DNA from: Deinococcus deserti VCD115 | GTDB lineage: Bacteria > Deinococcota > Deinococci > Deinococcales > Deinococcaceae | Length of the DNA: 64,000 bases | Direction: 5' to 3' | Assembly (NCBI RefSeq): GCF_000020685.1 | Contig: NC_012527.1 | Coordinates: 86,001 to 150,000 of the forward strand | Part shown: in pieces, positions 17,885 to 26,860 of the stretch | How positions within the stretch are numbered: the stretch's first letter is position 1 | Layout: each line of letters starts with the position of its first letter | The notes under the pieces: generated by a model | The model's database searches: none | What the model was told of the DNA's origin: nothing | Seen by the model: the letters and a program-made list of their open reading frames with translations, nothing else | Translations under genes and position numbers: made by a program

Positions 17885-19333
17885 ATGCAGCGTTGGGTTG
17901 CTTAGTTGTTGCCGTTCACGCTTCTCCTTGCGTCTTACAGCATTGAGTCGCGGAGCGCCACGCATCCCTTACCGGTTCTACAGACGTAGTCACTGGTAAG
18001 CATGTCGGGCGATCTGGGGAGCCATGATCCTGGGCTGTTGAAAGCAGGGAGCACGTACTGTTCGATGTCGACCGGTATCAAGGATTCGGCCAATCCGGAA
18101 GATGTCCTTGTTCACCGCTCCAGGGGCGGGATTGGTGGCAGCTGGAGCACCCTTGGCGCTGTTCCTCCACCAGCCTGGGCCATGCGTGAATACGGAAGAA
18201 TATATGGGCTCCAGAAGTGGTCTATAACGGGAATGACTGCCGGTACTACATGTACTACGCTGCTTCTCCGTTCGGCACCAGAAACTCTGCTATCGGTGTG
18301 GCCAGCAGCACCAACCCGTGTGCCACCGGCACCTGGACCGACCACGGGCCCATTCTGAGGTCCAGCAGCACGACCACGGATGACAACGCCATCGATCCCA
18401 ATGTGCACTGGGATAGCACCAGCGGCTGGTGGAAGTCATGGGGATCGTTTTTTGGCGGCATCAAAATTCAGCACATGAGCAGCATGACCACCTTCGACGG
18501 GCCGACCTGCACCATCGCGTCCCGGCCAGGAGTGGCCAATAACCCGGTCGAGGCACCTTCGACCTTCAAACGGGGCAAATACCACTACCTGTTCGCGTCA
18601 TGGGACAGCTGCTGCAAAGGCCTGGACAGCACCTATAAAACCGTGGTCGGGCGCGCAACCAGTATCACTGGCCCGTACTCCGACAAGAACGGCGTCCGCC
18701 TGGACCAGGGCGGGGAACCCCTGTACTTAACCACCGGGCCAACAAAGTCGGCCAGGGCGGCAGGAAAACGGCAACTTCTACTTCACACACCATTACTACG
18801 ACCGCAACAGCGGAGGCAGCCCCAAAATGGATGTCAAGCTGCTGGAGTGGAATGGCAGCTGGCCCTATACCAGCGAAACGACCAACGGGTACAACCTCGT
18901 CAGCGGTGGAACCTACCGGCTCGTTAACCAGACGAGCGGCATGTGTATGGATGTGCAGAATGGTGTAGCGACTTCCACCGCCCAGATTCAGCAGTGGGGC
19001 TGCAATGGTCTTCCGGCGCAGAACTTCACGTTGGAGCAGACGGCAGAAGGCTTCTACCGCCTGAGAAGCGTGTTGGGTGCCCAGGATATGTGTCTGGATA
19101 ATGCTAACGGGAACAGCACGCCGGGTACGGACGTCCGCCTGTGGAGCTGCAACAATGCCTTCGCTCAGAACTGGCACCTGGAAGACATGGGTCACGGTTA
19201 TCACCGGCTGATTGGCCAGCAGACCAAACTGGCCCTCGACAACCCTAACGGCAGCACCACGGCAGGTACGGAAATCCGCACCTGGTCCATCAACGGCGCC
19301 GCCGCGCAGAACTGGCGGCTCGAACGCCGCTAA
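17885..19333 (+). pseudogene. Secreted endo-arabinanase-like GH43 with C-terminal CBM13, multiply broken
   Basis: From ATG 17885 the frame encodes a decayed signal peptide with TAG stops at 17903 and 17987, then MSGDLGSHDPGLLKAGSTY, the GH43 start with its catalytic-base Asp in HDP. A frameshift near 18195 moves to NIWAPEVVYNGND, then SAIGVASS, DPNVHW and NNPVEAPSTF (the conserved Glu-Ala-Pro acid site). Further frameshifts near 18738 and 18757 precede FYFTHHYY and a ricin-type beta-trefoil (CBM13) with three QxW-type repeats (QQWGCNG, RLWSCNN, RTWSING). The ancestor was a secreted alpha-1,5-arabinan hydrolase. At least five lesions make it non-functional as read. Confidence 0.9.
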
Positions 19334-19340
19334 GCGCAGA

Positions 19341-19373
19341 ACACGACAGACGGCCCGTGACTGTCTGTCGTGT
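19341..19373 (+). terminator. Terminator after the arabinanase pseudogene
   Basis: Perfect 11-bp stem ACACGACAGAC / GTCTGTCGTGT with an 11-base loop, 8 bases past the stop. Confidence 0.65.
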
Positions 19374-19447
19374 CTGCTCTCGCTTAAGCCAGGAACTGGG
19401 TCTGAAGGCAGTGCCGCCAAGAGCGGCAGCGCGGCTGACCCCAGCAG

Positions 19448-20341
19448 TTACTCAGGATCCGGGCTGAACCGGCGGGGCATGGTCGAAATGGCGTTTGACG
19501 CGATGTGCACCGCGTACGCGAGAGCTTGATCCAAGTGCGCTCCATCCAGGGTGGCATGCAGGAACGCCGCGTTCCAGGTGTCACCCGCGCCGACCGAATC
19601 GATCACCCTGACCTCGGGAGCCGGCTGCCGGAAGACCCGGCCATGCTGAGAGGCAAGGACGCCGGCAGCCCCGAGTTTGACCGCCACCACTCCGTCCGGC
19701 CTGATCTGATCCGCCAGTTGGTGCACGGCGGCGATCAGATCAGGAAGGTTGGTAAGGCCAAGGGCTTCAATTTCATTGATCAGGAGGAAGCTGACCTCAG
19801 GCAGCCAGTGATGGACTTCCGCCCGGACGTCAGGCGTAAAGCCCCAGGCAGGCCAGCCGAAATCCAAGGCGACCTGCGAGCCACGCGAAGTCAGCTCGCT
19901 CAGGACGGCCGGATATTGTGCCCGCAAAGCAGGAGTGAGAAAAGCTCCGGCGAGCAGGGTCACGCGCGCGTGCGGAACACGCGGGTGCAGATCGTCCCAG
20001 CTGAGCGTTGCCAGGTGCCCGAGGCAGGTAATAAAACTCCGCTCAGTGGAGGGGTGATGAAAAGCGGTCGTGATGGAGGTGTCCTGCGGGACCGGGATCC
20101 AGTCCACGGTGGAGGGCGCAAACTGCTGGCGAAGCCACTCACCGGCCAGATCGGTCCCAACGGTGCTGACCGTCAGCGCGCCGGTCCCAAGTTCAGCGCA
20201 GGCCACGGCGACATGGCCTGCACTGCCACCCACTCTCCACACCAGCTCCGGAACAAGCACCTCCGTGCCGTGTTCCGGCCAGTCTGCCAGCGGCCCCAGA
20301 ATCAGGTCCACGTTCACGTTTCCGACGATCGCCAGCGGCAT
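19448..20341 (-). CDS. PfkB-family sugar (ribokinase-type) kinase
   Basis: I place the start at ATG 20341 (MPLAIVGNVNVDL), sharing one base with the upstream stop (TGATG); a start 12 bases earlier is possible. The 297 residues show the ribokinase fold: N-terminal GNVNVDL, the GGSAGHVAVACAELG sugar-site glycines and the C-terminal ATP/catalytic motif DSVGAGDTWNAAF with the catalytic Asp. It phosphorylates a sugar, nucleoside or amino sugar. It is the last gene of the ROK-lyase-ABC-deacetylase operon, so the substrate is probably the sugar released there. Confidence 0.9.
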   Translation of the reverse strand: MPLAIVGNVNVDLILGPLADWPEHGTEVLVPELVWRVGGSAGHVAVACAELGTGALTVSTVGTDLAGEWLRQQFAPSTVDWIPVPQDTSITTAFHHPSTERSFITCLGHLATLSWDDLHPRVPHARVTLLAGAFLTPALRAQYPAVLSELTSRGSQVALDFGWPAWGFTPDVRAEVHHWLPEVSFLLINEIEALGLTNLPDLIAAVHQLADQIRPDGVVAVKLGAAGVLASQHGRVFRQPAPEVRVIDSVGAGDTWNAAFLHATLDGAHLDQALAYAVHIASNAISTMPRRFSPDPE

Positions 20342-21174
20342 CAGGTCCTGCACAGCTGCTCCTGGTGGAACGTCACATCCAGGCCCTCGAACAGGTCCTC
20401 GACCGGATAGCGCGACAGGGGGCCGCGTAAGCCACCCAGGCTAAACGTCTCCTGCTCCAGCAGCGGCCCTATCTGCGCATCTGACAGGTTTCCGAGGGTA
20501 CTCAGTGGGCCGGTCTGCGTCCGGTGAGAACGCAGCGCAGCGCGCTTCTGTCCCGCGTGCGCACGGACGTCAATCCGGGCTGCAACCGTGGCTTCACACA
20601 CCGCGTACGTCTGCGGGGCAAGCCCGCTGAGCACGCCAAGCGCCTGCCCGCTTTGGAGGCGCCGCATCTCCTCACCTGTCTGCACCACGTAAAACAGACG
20701 GTGCACCGCATGCCCGTGAATCCCGGCGCTAGTGAATGCTGCTGTGGCCGCCCGGTGGGCGACGAGATGATCCGGATGGCCATAGATACCGTGCGGATCG
20801 AAGGTCAGCATCACCTGAGGCCGCACCAGGGCAATCACTTCCAGAATCCGCGCCTCGATTTCCAGAGGGTCGGCATTGATGGTCGCGAGGGGGTCGTCCC
20901 GCCGGAGCCGTTCGCCGCGGCAGCTGTCGTGGTACCCGAGAAAAATCGGGGGTGCCACGCCGAGTTGTGCGCAGGAGTCCCGAAGCTCCTGTTCGCGCTG
21001 AGCGGCGAGATCCGTCACTAACAGTTCAGGGTCGGTATTTTTCCCGGCTTCCCCGCGCGTCAGGCAGATCAGAGTGACAGCTGCGCCCTGTGCAGCGTAT
21101 CTGGCGAGGGTTCCACCGCACCGCAGCGCTTCATCGTCGGGGTGAGCAAAGACAGCCAGCAGCGATGCCTGCAT
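20341..21174 (-). CDS. PIG-L/LmbE-family N-deacetylase
   Basis: The 277-residue protein starts with the zinc motif AHPDDE (His11, Asp13-Asp14) and has the second motif HGIYGHPDHLVAH, giving the third ligand. This family removes N-acetyl groups from GlcNAc conjugates, e.g. GlcNAc-malate (BshB, bacillithiol) or GlcNAc-inositol (MshB). The gene lies 3 bases downstream of a permease stop and overlaps the kinase gene, so it belongs to the same operon. In this catabolic context it may deacetylate an imported conjugate, although detoxification of conjugates as by Mca-type enzymes is also possible. Confidence 0.9.
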   Translation of the reverse strand: MQASLLAVFAHPDDEALRCGGTLARYAAQGAAVTLICLTRGEAGKNTDPELLVTDLAAQREQELRDSCAQLGVAPPIFLGYHDSCRGERLRRDDPLATINADPLEIEARILEVIALVRPQVMLTFDPHGIYGHPDHLVAHRAATAAFTSAGIHGHAVHRLFYVVQTGEEMRRLQSGQALGVLSGLAPQTYAVCEATVAARIDVRAHAGQKRAALRSHRTQTGPLSTLGNLSDAQIGPLLEQETFSLGGLRGPLSRYPVEDLFEGLDVTFHQEQLCRT

Positions 21175-21177
21175 GTC

Positions 21178-22029
21178 TTATCCCTTGAGCCCGGTCAGGA
21201 CAATGCCGTCGATAATCTGCTTCTGAAAGATGGAAAAGACAAGCAGGACCGGTATCACAGCGAGGCTGCTGGCGGCCATGATCAGCCCCCACTGGGTGCC
21301 GGCCTCTCCGTTGAACAGAGCCGTGCCGACCGGCAGCGTCCTGAACTGAGGCTGCTGAATGACAATCAGCGGCCACAGGAAAGCGTTCCAGTTGCCCAGA
21401 AAAGTGAAGATCGCCAGGCTGGCCAGGGCAGGTTTTACCAGGGGCATGGCAATTGTGGTAAAGATGCCGAATTCGCTCATGCCGTCAATGCGCGCCGCTT
21501 CAAGAAGATCGGTCGGCAGACTTTCGAAGAATTGCCGCATCAGAAATACCCCGAACGCGCTGATCAGACCTGGGAACATGATGGCGAAGTACGCGCCAGG
21601 CACGCTTTTCGTCAGTTCAAGATCGCTGACCCCCACGAACCAGGGGATGACCAGCATTTCCGTGGGAATCATCAGGGTCGAAAGGATCAGCAAAAAGATC
21701 AGGTTCTTGCCCGGAAACTCGAATTTGGCCAGCGTATAGCCGACGAGCGAATCGAAAAACAACACGCTGACCGTGGTGATGGCGGCAATCAGCAGGCTGT
21801 TGGCAAACCAGATCAGGAACTTGGTTTCGGTCAGCACCTGCCGGTAGTTGTCGAGCGTAGGCTGCGACGGCAGAAACGTCAGGTTGAACAGTTCCTGGAA
21901 GCTTTTCAGGCTGGTCAGGAGCATCCATACAAAAGGGAAAAGCGTGATGACGATTCCGACGGTCAGCGCGGCGTAGGCCAGCCCTGTCTTGAGGTCGGGT
22001 TTGCGGCGGGGCGTGGAGGCCAGGATCAT
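21178..22029 (-). CDS. Carbohydrate ABC transporter permease, MalG/UgpE type
   Basis: The 283 residues have six membrane helices and, in the C-terminal half, the EAA loop EAARIDGMSEFGIFTTIAMPLVKPA that docks the ATPase. It overlaps the first permease gene by 4 bases. With its partner it forms the membrane channel of a CUT1-type importer. No ATPase is encoded nearby, as is usual when a shared MsmK/MalK-type subunit is used. Confidence 0.92.
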   Translation of the reverse strand: MILASTPRRKPDLKTGLAYAALTVGIVITLFPFVWMLLTSLKSFQELFNLTFLPSQPTLDNYRQVLTETKFLIWFANSLLIAAITTVSVLFFDSLVGYTLAKFEFPGKNLIFLLILSTLMIPTEMLVIPWFVGVSDLELTKSVPGAYFAIMFPGLISAFGVFLMRQFFESLPTDLLEAARIDGMSEFGIFTTIAMPLVKPALASLAIFTFLGNWNAFLWPLIVIQQPQFRTLPVGTALFNGEAGTQWGLIMAASSLAVIPVLLVFSIFQKQIIDGIVLTGLKG

Positions 22030-22958
22030 GCTTCGTACCTCCGCGTGAGGAATTTCAGCTGGATCACGGTAATCAGCAGAATCAGCACGAACAGCACGAC
22101 TGTGACAGCTGAGGCATACCCCATCTCGAACCGGCCGAACGCCATCTGATAGATGTACAGCGCCACTGTCATGGTGCTGCCGAGCGGTCCGCCCTGATCC
22201 GTGAAATTGAGGTTCACGACCTGGGTAAAGAGCTGCAGGTAGGAGATGGTGCCGGTCACGACGCTGAAGACGATGGTGGGGTTGAGCAGAGGCAGGGTGA
22301 TCCCCCGGAAGGCCTGAAGGCCGGTCGCGCCGTCTATTTCGGCCGCCTCATAGTAGGTGCGGGGGATGGCCGCCAACCCTGCCAGAAACAGCACGATCTG
22401 AAAGCCGAGATTCTGCCAGACCACAAGTCCGGCGGTCGTGGCCAGTGCCTGCGACGGTGACGTCAGGAACTGCTGCGGGGGAATGTGCAGCCACATCAGC
22501 ACCGTGTTGACCGGTCCGAACTGCGGACTGAACAGCCACTGCCAGACCCAGGCCGCCGCCACGATCGGCGTGACGAAGGGAGCAAAATACAGCGCCCGGT
22601 ACAGCCCGCGGAATGCCTTGATGCGGCTGAGCATCAGCGCCAGCACCAGCCCCAGTCCGATCTGGGCGGGAACGCCAATCAGGGTGTACAGGGCCGTGTT
22701 TCTCAGGGCGGTCTTAAACTTTTCGTCCTGGGCGAGCCGCTCATAGTTCTCGAATCCCACGAAGGGCTGCTGTTCTTTCAGGATGTTCCAGTCGAACAGA
22801 CTCATCTGCAGCGCCATAAACGTCGGCAGGAAGCGCACGATCAGAAAAAAGAGCAGCGGGAGCCCTAGGAACAGGTAAGCGGTGCGGGTCTGATGCCGTT
22901 TGAGGGAGCTGCGGGCGGGTGTCACCGCCCGCGGCACCGCTTTACTTGTAATGTCCAT
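22026..22958 (-). CDS. Carbohydrate ABC transporter permease, MalF/UgpA type
   Basis: The 310 residues include six membrane helices after a basic N-terminus, and the EAA loop EAAEIDGATGLQAFRGITLPLLNP. The start overlaps the binding-protein gene by 17 bases and the end overlaps the second permease by 4. It is the first of the two channel subunits. Confidence 0.92.
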   Translation of the reverse strand: MDITSKAVPRAVTPARSSLKRHQTRTAYLFLGLPLLFFLIVRFLPTFMALQMSLFDWNILKEQQPFVGFENYERLAQDEKFKTALRNTALYTLIGVPAQIGLGLVLALMLSRIKAFRGLYRALYFAPFVTPIVAAAWVWQWLFSPQFGPVNTVLMWLHIPPQQFLTSPSQALATTAGLVVWQNLGFQIVLFLAGLAAIPRTYYEAAEIDGATGLQAFRGITLPLLNPTIVFSVVTGTISYLQLFTQVVNLNFTDQGGPLGSTMTVALYIYQMAFGRFEMGYASAVTVVLFVLILLITVIQLKFLTRRYEA

Positions 22959-24183
22959 CCAGGATCTTCTGTTCTTCTGCGGCGGCCCTCTTCACGGCGT
23001 TGGCAGGCGTGCCGCCTTGCAGCAGCACCGTGTTGATGGCGTCGACCCAGGCCTTGCGCTGGCCCGCCTCGTCAACGAACAGCGTTGAGGACGCAAATGG
23101 CAGGGCGTACACGAAGGGGCCGTACACGGGGTCCTTGCGCAGCGCCGGATCGTTGACCAGCTTCTTGCTGGCGGGAATCTCACCGACGCTCCGCAGCCAG
23201 GTCTGCTGCGTTTCTGCGCTGGTCAGAAACTTGATGAACTTCACGGCCGCCTCGAGCTTCTCGCCCTTGGCGTTCTTGGTAATGCCATTGACCCAGTACG
23301 AGCCGAAGTTGCCGCGCACATTGCTGTTTTTGAAGGTCGGCAGCGGCATCACGCCCCAATTGAACTTGGCGCCTTTGCTGATGGTGGCGACAGCGAACGA
23401 TCCATCGATGATCATGCCGACCTTCCCGGCAATGAAAGCGTCGCGGTAGCTGTTGTTGCCAGGGAAAAAGTTGGGTGTTCCAAGTTTATGCTTGGTGAAC
23501 AGCTCAGTGTAAAAAGTCATCGCTTTCACGCCGGCGGGGCTGTCGTAGTTCACTTTTTTCCCGCCGTCGCTGTACGGCGTACCACCGAACTGCCGGATCA
23601 GTACTTCCCGCACCATGTGGAAGTCCTGACCATCCGGCTGAATTCCGAAACCAAGCTGCGTGAAGCGTGGGGGCGAGCCCTTCACAATCTTTTTCGACGC
23701 GGCGATAAAGTCTTCCCAGGTCCGTGGGGGCGTCAGCACCCCCGAGGCCTTCAGCAGGTCTTTGTTGTAAAACACCGCCAGGGTTCGGACTGAGGTGGGC
23801 AGCGCATAATACTTGCCGTTCATCTTGCTTGTCTTGATCATGGGTACGAACCCACTCTCGATCGCGCGGATAGGGAACTCCTTCTCGGGAAGAGGCTGGA
23901 GGTACCCACTGTCGACGTATTGCGGAAGCCAGCCGTAGAACAGGTTCACCACGTCCGGACCCTGGCCTGCGGGCACGCTGGAGGCGACTTTCTGGTTGTA
24001 GGCGTCGTACGGGAACGTTTCCTGCTTGATCTTGATGTCGGGATTCTGCGCTTCGAACTTCTTGATCAGTTCGTTCATCGTGCTGACCTTGCTGGCAAAG
24101 TCATATTGCCAGTACGTCAGCGTGACAGGCGCGGCAGAGGCCGTGACACTCAGGGCAAGGGCGAGCGTAAGCAACTTTTTCAT
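22942..24183 (-). CDS. Extracellular sugar-binding protein of the ABC importer
   Basis: Residues 1-17 (MKKLLTLALALSVTASA) form a signal peptide without a lipobox, so the protein is probably periplasmic or cell-wall associated. The 413-residue length, the early KFEAQNPDIKIK and the WEDFIAASKKIV and AAVKFIKFLTSAETQQTWL segments fit the family 1 (UgpB/MalE-like) solute-binding proteins. It delivers the substrate to the two permeases just downstream. The gap of 234 bases after the lyase gene is the largest in the operon and could hold an extra promoter. Confidence 0.92.
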   Translation of the reverse strand: MKKLLTLALALSVTASAAPVTLTYWQYDFASKVSTMNELIKKFEAQNPDIKIKQETFPYDAYNQKVASSVPAGQGPDVVNLFYGWLPQYVDSGYLQPLPEKEFPIRAIESGFVPMIKTSKMNGKYYALPTSVRTLAVFYNKDLLKASGVLTPPRTWEDFIAASKKIVKGSPPRFTQLGFGIQPDGQDFHMVREVLIRQFGGTPYSDGGKKVNYDSPAGVKAMTFYTELFTKHKLGTPNFFPGNNSYRDAFIAGKVGMIIDGSFAVATISKGAKFNWGVMPLPTFKNSNVRGNFGSYWVNGITKNAKGEKLEAAVKFIKFLTSAETQQTWLRSVGEIPASKKLVNDPALRKDPVYGPFVYALPFASSTLFVDEAGQRKAWVDAINTVLLQGGTPANAVKRAAAEEQKILDGHYK

Positions 24184-24417
24184 AGGGTCTCCTTAAACAG
24201 GGGTAGGGCGTGTGCTGAAGGGTGAGGAGGTGCTAAGAACATGCAGCCGTCGGGAACCTTGCTGCCGGTCAGGAACGCGCGTAGACACCGGCGCGGTGAA
24301 ACCGGTGGCCATCCGGAAGATGTGGCCAGCGGCTGATGGACGTGGTGGACCATCATCGACGACTCCGGTGTGGTGTGCGGCGTCCGGAACGAAAGAAGAC
24401 AGAAGCTGGGTGGCAGG

Positions 24418-25827
24418 TCATTGTTCTCCTTCTTCAAGGTGAGTGCGCGCGTTCATAAAGCGACTGGTGGCTGCGGCATGCTGTGCGGTGTCCTGTTCCA
24501 GGCGACCTTGCGCCTGCCGCAACTCCCCGCGCATCACCTGCGGCGCGGGACCGCCCAGGGTGGTGCGCCGGGCAATAAAGGCAGCAGGGTCCAGGGCGCT
24601 GCGGAGTTCTGCCTCACTCAGGTCAATGCCGTGCTTCTCCAGATCGTTGATTGTGACGGTATACAAGGGTCGTTCCTCGGCGTGCAGGTCCGAGAGCAGC
24701 CGTTTGATGCGGGCGTGGGCATCACGGAAACCATTCCCGGAATGACGTGTCATGGCGTCGGCAAGTTCGGTCACAGCGGATTCGCCGTGCTGAGCTTCCA
24801 ATAACCAGAGGTCGCGGTTGAGCCGGGGACTGGCAAGCGAGACCGTCATAAGTTCCACGCCTTCGCGAAACTCCTGCCACATGCTGTGCAGGGAAGGCTG
24901 CATGTCCGGCCCTGGATCGTTGATGTCTCCGAACGGAACGTTGTGGCTGCTGAGGATGATGCTCTGGGTCATCCCAATGGCCTTGCTGAACTTCGTGCGG
25001 GCATGTTCCAGTGCGACCGGGTTGCGTTTTTGAGGCATGACGCTGCTGCCCTGAACCAGGCCGTCCGGCAACACGATCAGACCGCGTGATGCCCAGAACA
25101 GCAGATCGTACAGGACCCTCGACAGGGTTGTGGAGGTGATCGTGATGATGCTGGCCAGTTCCACCTGCCAGTCGCTGGCACTCACCGCGTCGTAGGTGTT
25201 CTCGATCGGCCGGTCAAAGGCCAGCAGTTCGGCTGTCATCGTGCGGTTGATAGGAAAGCTCGTTCCGCCCAGAGCCACGGCACCCATTGGGCTGAGGTTG
25301 AGCCGCCCAAGTGCGCCGAACATGCGTTCGGTATCGCGTGCGAGATTGTTCTCCACCGCAGTCAGGTAGTGCGCAAAAGTGGTGGGCTGTGCGGGCTGGT
25401 GATGCGTGTAGGCCACGATGATGGTTTCTACTTCGCGTTCGGCCAGTGTCAGGATGGTCTGGCGCAGGGTCAGGATCCGGGAGATCGCACGCATAAGGCG
25501 CATCCGGGCGCTCAGGCGGTAGATCGTCATGTCGAGGTCGTTCCGCGACAAAGCGGTGCGCAGGGCGCCGGCAGCCGCAGGGTCACGGTCGGTGAGGGCG
25601 GCGTCGAGCGTGAAGAACACGTCCTCAATGCGCGGATCATAGGGTGGGAAAGGCTTCTTTCTGAGGTTCCGCAGATGACCGGCAGCCTCCGCGGCATGTT
25701 CGACCTCACACTGGCTCAGCATCAGGGCGTGGGCCGTGAGTGCGTCGAACAGATGCGGGAGCAGATGCTCACTGGCATAGACGTAATCCGGCTGAAGAAC
25801 AGCCTGCAGGTAGGTGCTATGCCACAT
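24418..25827 (-). CDS. Argininosuccinate-lyase-like enzyme (fumarase/aspartase superfamily)
   Basis: The 469 residues carry the superfamily signature GSSVMPQKRNP (about 285-295, containing the catalytic Ser) and YTHHQPAQPTTF, matching the catalytic His/Thr region of argininosuccinate lyases. Members eliminate fumarate from succinyl- or malyl-type substrates (C-N or C-O cleavage). The gene overlaps the ROK gene by 11 bases and belongs to a sugar-import operon, not to arginine biosynthesis, and there is no argG nearby. I therefore think it cleaves a different fumarate-yielding conjugate. The true substrate is unknown. Confidence 0.85.
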   Translation of the reverse strand: MWHSTYLQAVLQPDYVYASEHLLPHLFDALTAHALMLSQCEVEHAAEAAGHLRNLRKKPFPPYDPRIEDVFFTLDAALTDRDPAAAGALRTALSRNDLDMTIYRLSARMRLMRAISRILTLRQTILTLAEREVETIIVAYTHHQPAQPTTFAHYLTAVENNLARDTERMFGALGRLNLSPMGAVALGGTSFPINRTMTAELLAFDRPIENTYDAVSASDWQVELASIITITSTTLSRVLYDLLFWASRGLIVLPDGLVQGSSVMPQKRNPVALEHARTKFSKAIGMTQSIILSSHNVPFGDINDPGPDMQPSLHSMWQEFREGVELMTVSLASPRLNRDLWLLEAQHGESAVTELADAMTRHSGNGFRDAHARIKRLLSDLHAEERPLYTVTINDLEKHGIDLSEAELRSALDPAAFIARRTTLGGPAPQVMRGELRQAQGRLEQDTAQHAAATSRFMNARTHLEEGEQ

Positions 25828-26830
25828 GGGTTACCTCGAAGCCGCCGCTGAGAATGAGCTGCCGGGCGCGTTTCAGAGCGCACAGGCCTGCGCCGTGAAG
25901 AGCCGACCCTGGGACGTCCGTTTCAGTTGCAATGGTGACGCATGGGGCCAGCAGGCCTGGAAGCCGCTCCTGAAGCTGAGAGATCCGCTCGGGGTGTACG
26001 CCGAGCACAAGATGCTCGAGGTCCAGGGTGTGGCTCAGCGCCGCGAGAGTAAAAGCGAGCGCATCCAGCCGCACTGCAGGGGGCAGCTGCTCTAGCGGCT
26101 CCCAGGTCCGCATTTCCGGGGCATACCAGGGCGAGCGGCCCATTTCTCCGGCTCGTCCGTGTACGCCCCGGTACAGTTGCCCTCCAAGGATCAGTCCCAT
26201 TCCGGTGCCACTCGGCCGTTCAATAAGTGCAGCAAGGTGGGTAAACTCCGGGTAACGGTCCTGCAGGGAAAGGGTCACGAGATTGGCGTCGTTCTCGTAC
26301 CAGACGGGTAACCCAAGTTTTTTTACGGCTGTGTTCATGGCTGGAATGTCGAGCGCAGTCAGTGCGTTGGGTTCGCCGACCTGACCGCGTTGGTCCACTG
26401 GAGCAGGAAGGCCGACCAGCACAGCCCGCAAGGGACCGAAAGGCGCTGACCGGTGCACGGCTTGCACAAGCGCGGCCGTTTGCTCAGTCAGCTGTCCACT
26501 GGAGGGCCGAAGCTCCTCACTTCTGTGAGGGTGCGGCGCCAGGCTATGAATATGGGCATTGACGCAGCCAGGTTGAAGGTCGATCGCCAGGACCGTTCCC
26601 AGGCGCGGATGCAGCGTGACCGCCTGGGGAACACGGCCAGAGGTATGACTGATGCCCGGGCCCAGATGCACGACGTTCTGATCAACGAGGTCCTGCACGA
26701 CAGCATTGACGGTGACCTTGGACAGGCCGGTCAGATCGGCCAGTTGAGGGCGGGTCAGCTTCCTGTGCTCAAAGAGAATAGTGAGAATCTGACATCGATT
26801 CAGATGCCGCAGACGCTGGGGCTGACTCAT
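25817..26830 (-). CDS. ROK-family transcriptional repressor
   Basis: The 337 residues start with a winged-helix DNA-binding domain (LTRPQLADLTGLSKVTVNAVVQDL, 28-52) followed by a ROK domain with VLAIDLQPG and the glycine-rich GTGMGLILGG. The zinc motif of typical ROK proteins (CxCG-type) is not evident, and the C-terminal third is short. It heads the operon and presumably represses it until a sugar ligand binds. The AT-rich segment at 26841-26860 (TTAAGAAACTTTATTTA) just upstream resembles NagC/Mlc-type operators. Confidence 0.85.
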   Translation of the reverse strand: MSQPQRLRHLNRCQILTILFEHRKLTRPQLADLTGLSKVTVNAVVQDLVDQNVVHLGPGISHTSGRVPQAVTLHPRLGTVLAIDLQPGCVNAHIHSLAPHPHRSEELRPSSGQLTEQTAALVQAVHRSAPFGPLRAVLVGLPAPVDQRGQVGEPNALTALDIPAMNTAVKKLGLPVWYENDANLVTLSLQDRYPEFTHLAALIERPSGTGMGLILGGQLYRGVHGRAGEMGRSPWYAPEMRTWEPLEQLPPAVRLDALAFTLAALSHTLDLEHLVLGVHPERISQLQERLPGLLAPCVTIATETDVPGSALHGAGLCALKRARQLILSGGFEVTHVA

Positions 26831-26860
26831 CAGGAACCTCTGTTAAGAAACTTTATTTAC

